Both the position numbers and the translations under genes were made by a program. Below are positions 61,771 to 64,000 of a stretch of 64,000 nucleotides of DNA, one piece after another (position 1 is the first letter of the stretch; each line of letters starts with the position of its first letter). The DNA is from Diogma glabrata. Taxonomy: Eukaryota; Arthropoda; Insecta; Diptera; Cylindrotomidae. The stretch spans positions 381,971,460 to 382,035,459 of the forward strand of contig OY856187.1 in NCBI GenBank assembly GCA_963693315.1, given 5' to 3'. A model generated the notes under the pieces. That model did not search any database. It was not told the DNA's origin and saw nothing but the letters and a program-made list of their open reading frames with translations.

Positions 61771-62769
61771 ATAACATCAGATGATAATTTTTTTTGATTA
61801 AACTTGGTGTATATGACCAAAGTATGATTTTTAACAGTTTTGCAGCACTACTTCCACTTTGGTTTGCCACTTGCTCAAAATAATTTTTTGTATACTTTTG
61901 CTATTCGTACAACACAATTTATGTCTGTTATGACACTGTTGTTATGACACTGACACATGTCAAGCACGTCAAGAGGTTGACAAAATAATGTCATGTTGCA
62001 ATGTTATAGCCGTAAAAGTTCGAATAACCATCAGATTACGTAAGTTCTTCTAAATATTTGAGAAATACCACGTCCTACGTTTATATCCTCATTTTATGTT
62101 GATCCAATGTCACCTGTAGATGTTGAATGTTGACCCATAAGGAAATATTCGGTTGACACTGAGATTTTTTCAGTGCGGGCTATAAAATCAAAACATAGAT
62201 ACACAGGAAATATTAGAAAACTACTCATTTGTCTGTTATTGACAATTTGCAAAAAAAATGATAATATATACCACACCCGGATGGTATTTTTGAAACTGGA
62301 GTCATAAAAATTCACTAAAAGTTGCATAATAAAACAAAAAAAAAGTCAAAATAAAGAAACAAAGAGTGTTGTCAAGGTTTTCCAGATTTACATTGCAATA
62401 AAAATAGAATACTGGTGTTTTGAATAATATTACATCTTCAAAAAGAAGAATAGCCGTTATATAATTTAGTGTTTTTAAACTATACCATAAAGCTGTGGGC
62501 GGTATCTTGAGCGCCGCTTGTTTTAAGCATCTTTGTAAAAAAATTTATAGTTGATAAATTAACAGCCGTTGTTACATGATACATTTCAACCATGACCTAC
62601 TTTTACATAAAATGTAAATATATAGTAAAAACGATAATCTATCAATTTGTTTGGACGTCTACATCCATTAATTTTGATTTGTGAAGTCTAATTTAATTTT
62701 AGAGTGGAACGTTCAATGTTTCATTTTTATCCCATTGTTGAAACAGAATAGTTGTAAAAGGTACTGAAA
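61771..62769. other. unassigned sequence
   Basis: No gene, RNA or clear repeat seen. Confidence 0.4.
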
Positions 62770-62960
62770 CGTATATTATTGCATTAGACATCTCAAAAGC
62801 GTTGGATCGAATTTGCAACGCCAACTTGGTTTTCATCCTGCAGTAGTGAAACTGATTCAAAATTTTCTGACGACTGATGCATTTCGTTATTCATAGATGG
62901 CTGTCTTCTAATGAGCTCCCCAACTATATTTCAAATTGTAAGTGTGGCAAACTAAGCCGA
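62770..62960 (+). pseudogene. non-LTR reverse transcriptase fragment
   Basis: The plus strand reads ETYIIALDISKALDRICNAN, then LVF and, in shifted frames, VVKLIQNFL-like residues. This is RT motif A (LDISKAFDRVWH in intact relatives, catalytic Asp kept in ALDISK). Only about 60 codons remain, with several breaks. It may belong to the same RT type as 21258-21600. Confidence 0.6.
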
Positions 62961-64000
62961 TCAGACATCGATTTATGACTTACTGTTGCCATCGATTTTC
63001 TTAGATAAAATTTTACTAAAAAATTGGTGTAGTAGAAGCATAAAGAAAATATGTTTACACAAGCACCAGAGTTATTGTGCCTCAGTTCGCAGAGTTATTG
63101 TTAGCCTAATAACAAATACTTAAAACAAACAGTTTGATAGACCCACTCCATTTTGTTTGTTCAAAAATATCAAGAAAATTAATCAGTTATTATTCTTGTT
63201 CAGATTCCGAACATGTACTAAAATTTCATCAAAATTCTGCTATGAATGAGTCCTATCTACAGCATATACAAACATTTGGTTACAGGGGCTCTATTCCCGA
63301 ACACATATTTGTCAATCGACAATATTGTCAATTTCAACAAAATGATTAACAACTTTGTTTAAAAATGGTATTCTGTAACTCATATTTGTGTCAAACAAAT
63401 TATAACAAATTTTTACAAAATTATAACAGATTTTTGGTACTAGATTCGTACATTTGACAACTAACTTTTTTAATCGTAAAAGATGCAAAATTAAATAAAA
63501 ATATAGTTGATAAATAAATCTGTTTTAATGATATTTATATAAAAATATGATTATTTAATATTATTAAAGATTTAATTTTGCGTTATAAATCATAAATTTC
63601 GATAGAAATTGGCGAGTTTTTTAATACAACAAAAAAATTACTCAAAAAAAAAAACTCAATTTAAAATTTTGACGAGCCCTTATCTTACAGCTAAACATGA
63701 AAAAATCCAATTTCGAATTCCTTTATTTCACCATTGTAATAATATTATAGTCATTATATGGCTCAAAGCATATAAATATTCTTTAAATCTGAAATGGTAA
63801 CATATTTTAAAACTAAAAAACTGAAAAAAACAACGAAAAACAGAAATAATTTAATATTTATGGAATGAGATTTTATTTTCACTTAAAAATTGGTCGTAAC
63901 TACGACGGTAATTTTTAATAGAGATGGCACTGATTTCCTTTTTTCGAAATACATTCCTACTTTCCGAAACTACCTTACCTACTTTCCTATTTGAAAATTT
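62961..64000. other. AT-rich sequence, no gene seen
   Basis: A weak satellite-like fragment may be present near 63180-63310 (TTTCATCAAAATTCTGCTAT, CGAACACATA). No gene recognised. Confidence 0.35.

Overview
This is a eukaryotic, very AT-rich, transposon-dense stretch, most likely from an arthropod and probably an insect. The evidence is the mix of mobile elements: Jockey/R1/CR1-type non-LTR retrotransposons, Penelope-like, Tc1/mariner, pogo, hAT and Helitron sequences, tRNA-derived SINE-like repeats, long (TA)n arrays and a complex satellite. There are no operons, rRNA genes or CRISPR arrays. One assembly gap of 200 N lies at 7743-7942. The species cannot be named from the sequence.

Only one likely host gene was found: a compact two-exon gene on the minus strand (19468-19749) with a TATA box, a signal-peptide exon, a 60-nt phase-0 intron and a poly(A) signal. 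It encodes a 73-residue, cysteine-free, Thr/Ala/Pro/Ser-rich secreted peptide that I do not recognise.

Layout. 1-3043: AT-rich DNA, a (TA)n array and GC-rich palindromes. 3044-6379: a hAT-type element with a perfect 8-bp target duplication, carrying a nested dead Tc1-like element (3613-5343). 7020-9190: small repeats, the gap and an R1/Jockey-type endonuclease relic. 10908-13218: a 5'-truncated Penelope-like element with an inverted copy of its own 3' part, both inside (TA)n. 14400-16340: SINE-like pieces and a Helitron helicase relic. 16497-19335: a dispersed repeat, a LINE reverse transcriptase/RNase H relic and a Tc1-like relic, then the peptide gene. 20171-26220: copies of a tRNA-derived repeat, an inverted pair of it, tandem copies of it, and other dispersed repeats. 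27305-31250: a decayed but nearly full-length Jockey-type element with gag and EN/RT. 32923-37768: a pogo/CENP-B-type DNA transposon whose transposase is interrupted only by a 2.1-kb foldback element. 41810-45474: many short repeats and nested MITEs. 45785-49063: inverted repeats around an inserted RTE-like RT fragment. 49065-50150 and 58090-61330: two oppositely oriented blocks of a satellite with a ~630-bp higher-order unit built from three related ~210-bp subunits. 50155-56230: one CR1/Jockey-like element on the minus strand, now in four pieces separated by later insertions, one of which carries its own nested hAT MITE. 61330-64000: decayed satellite, one RT fragment and otherwise nothing recognised.

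The genes do not form a pathway. The window is a layered record of transposition, and several insertion events can be ordered by target-site duplications and by empty-site copies elsewhere in the window.
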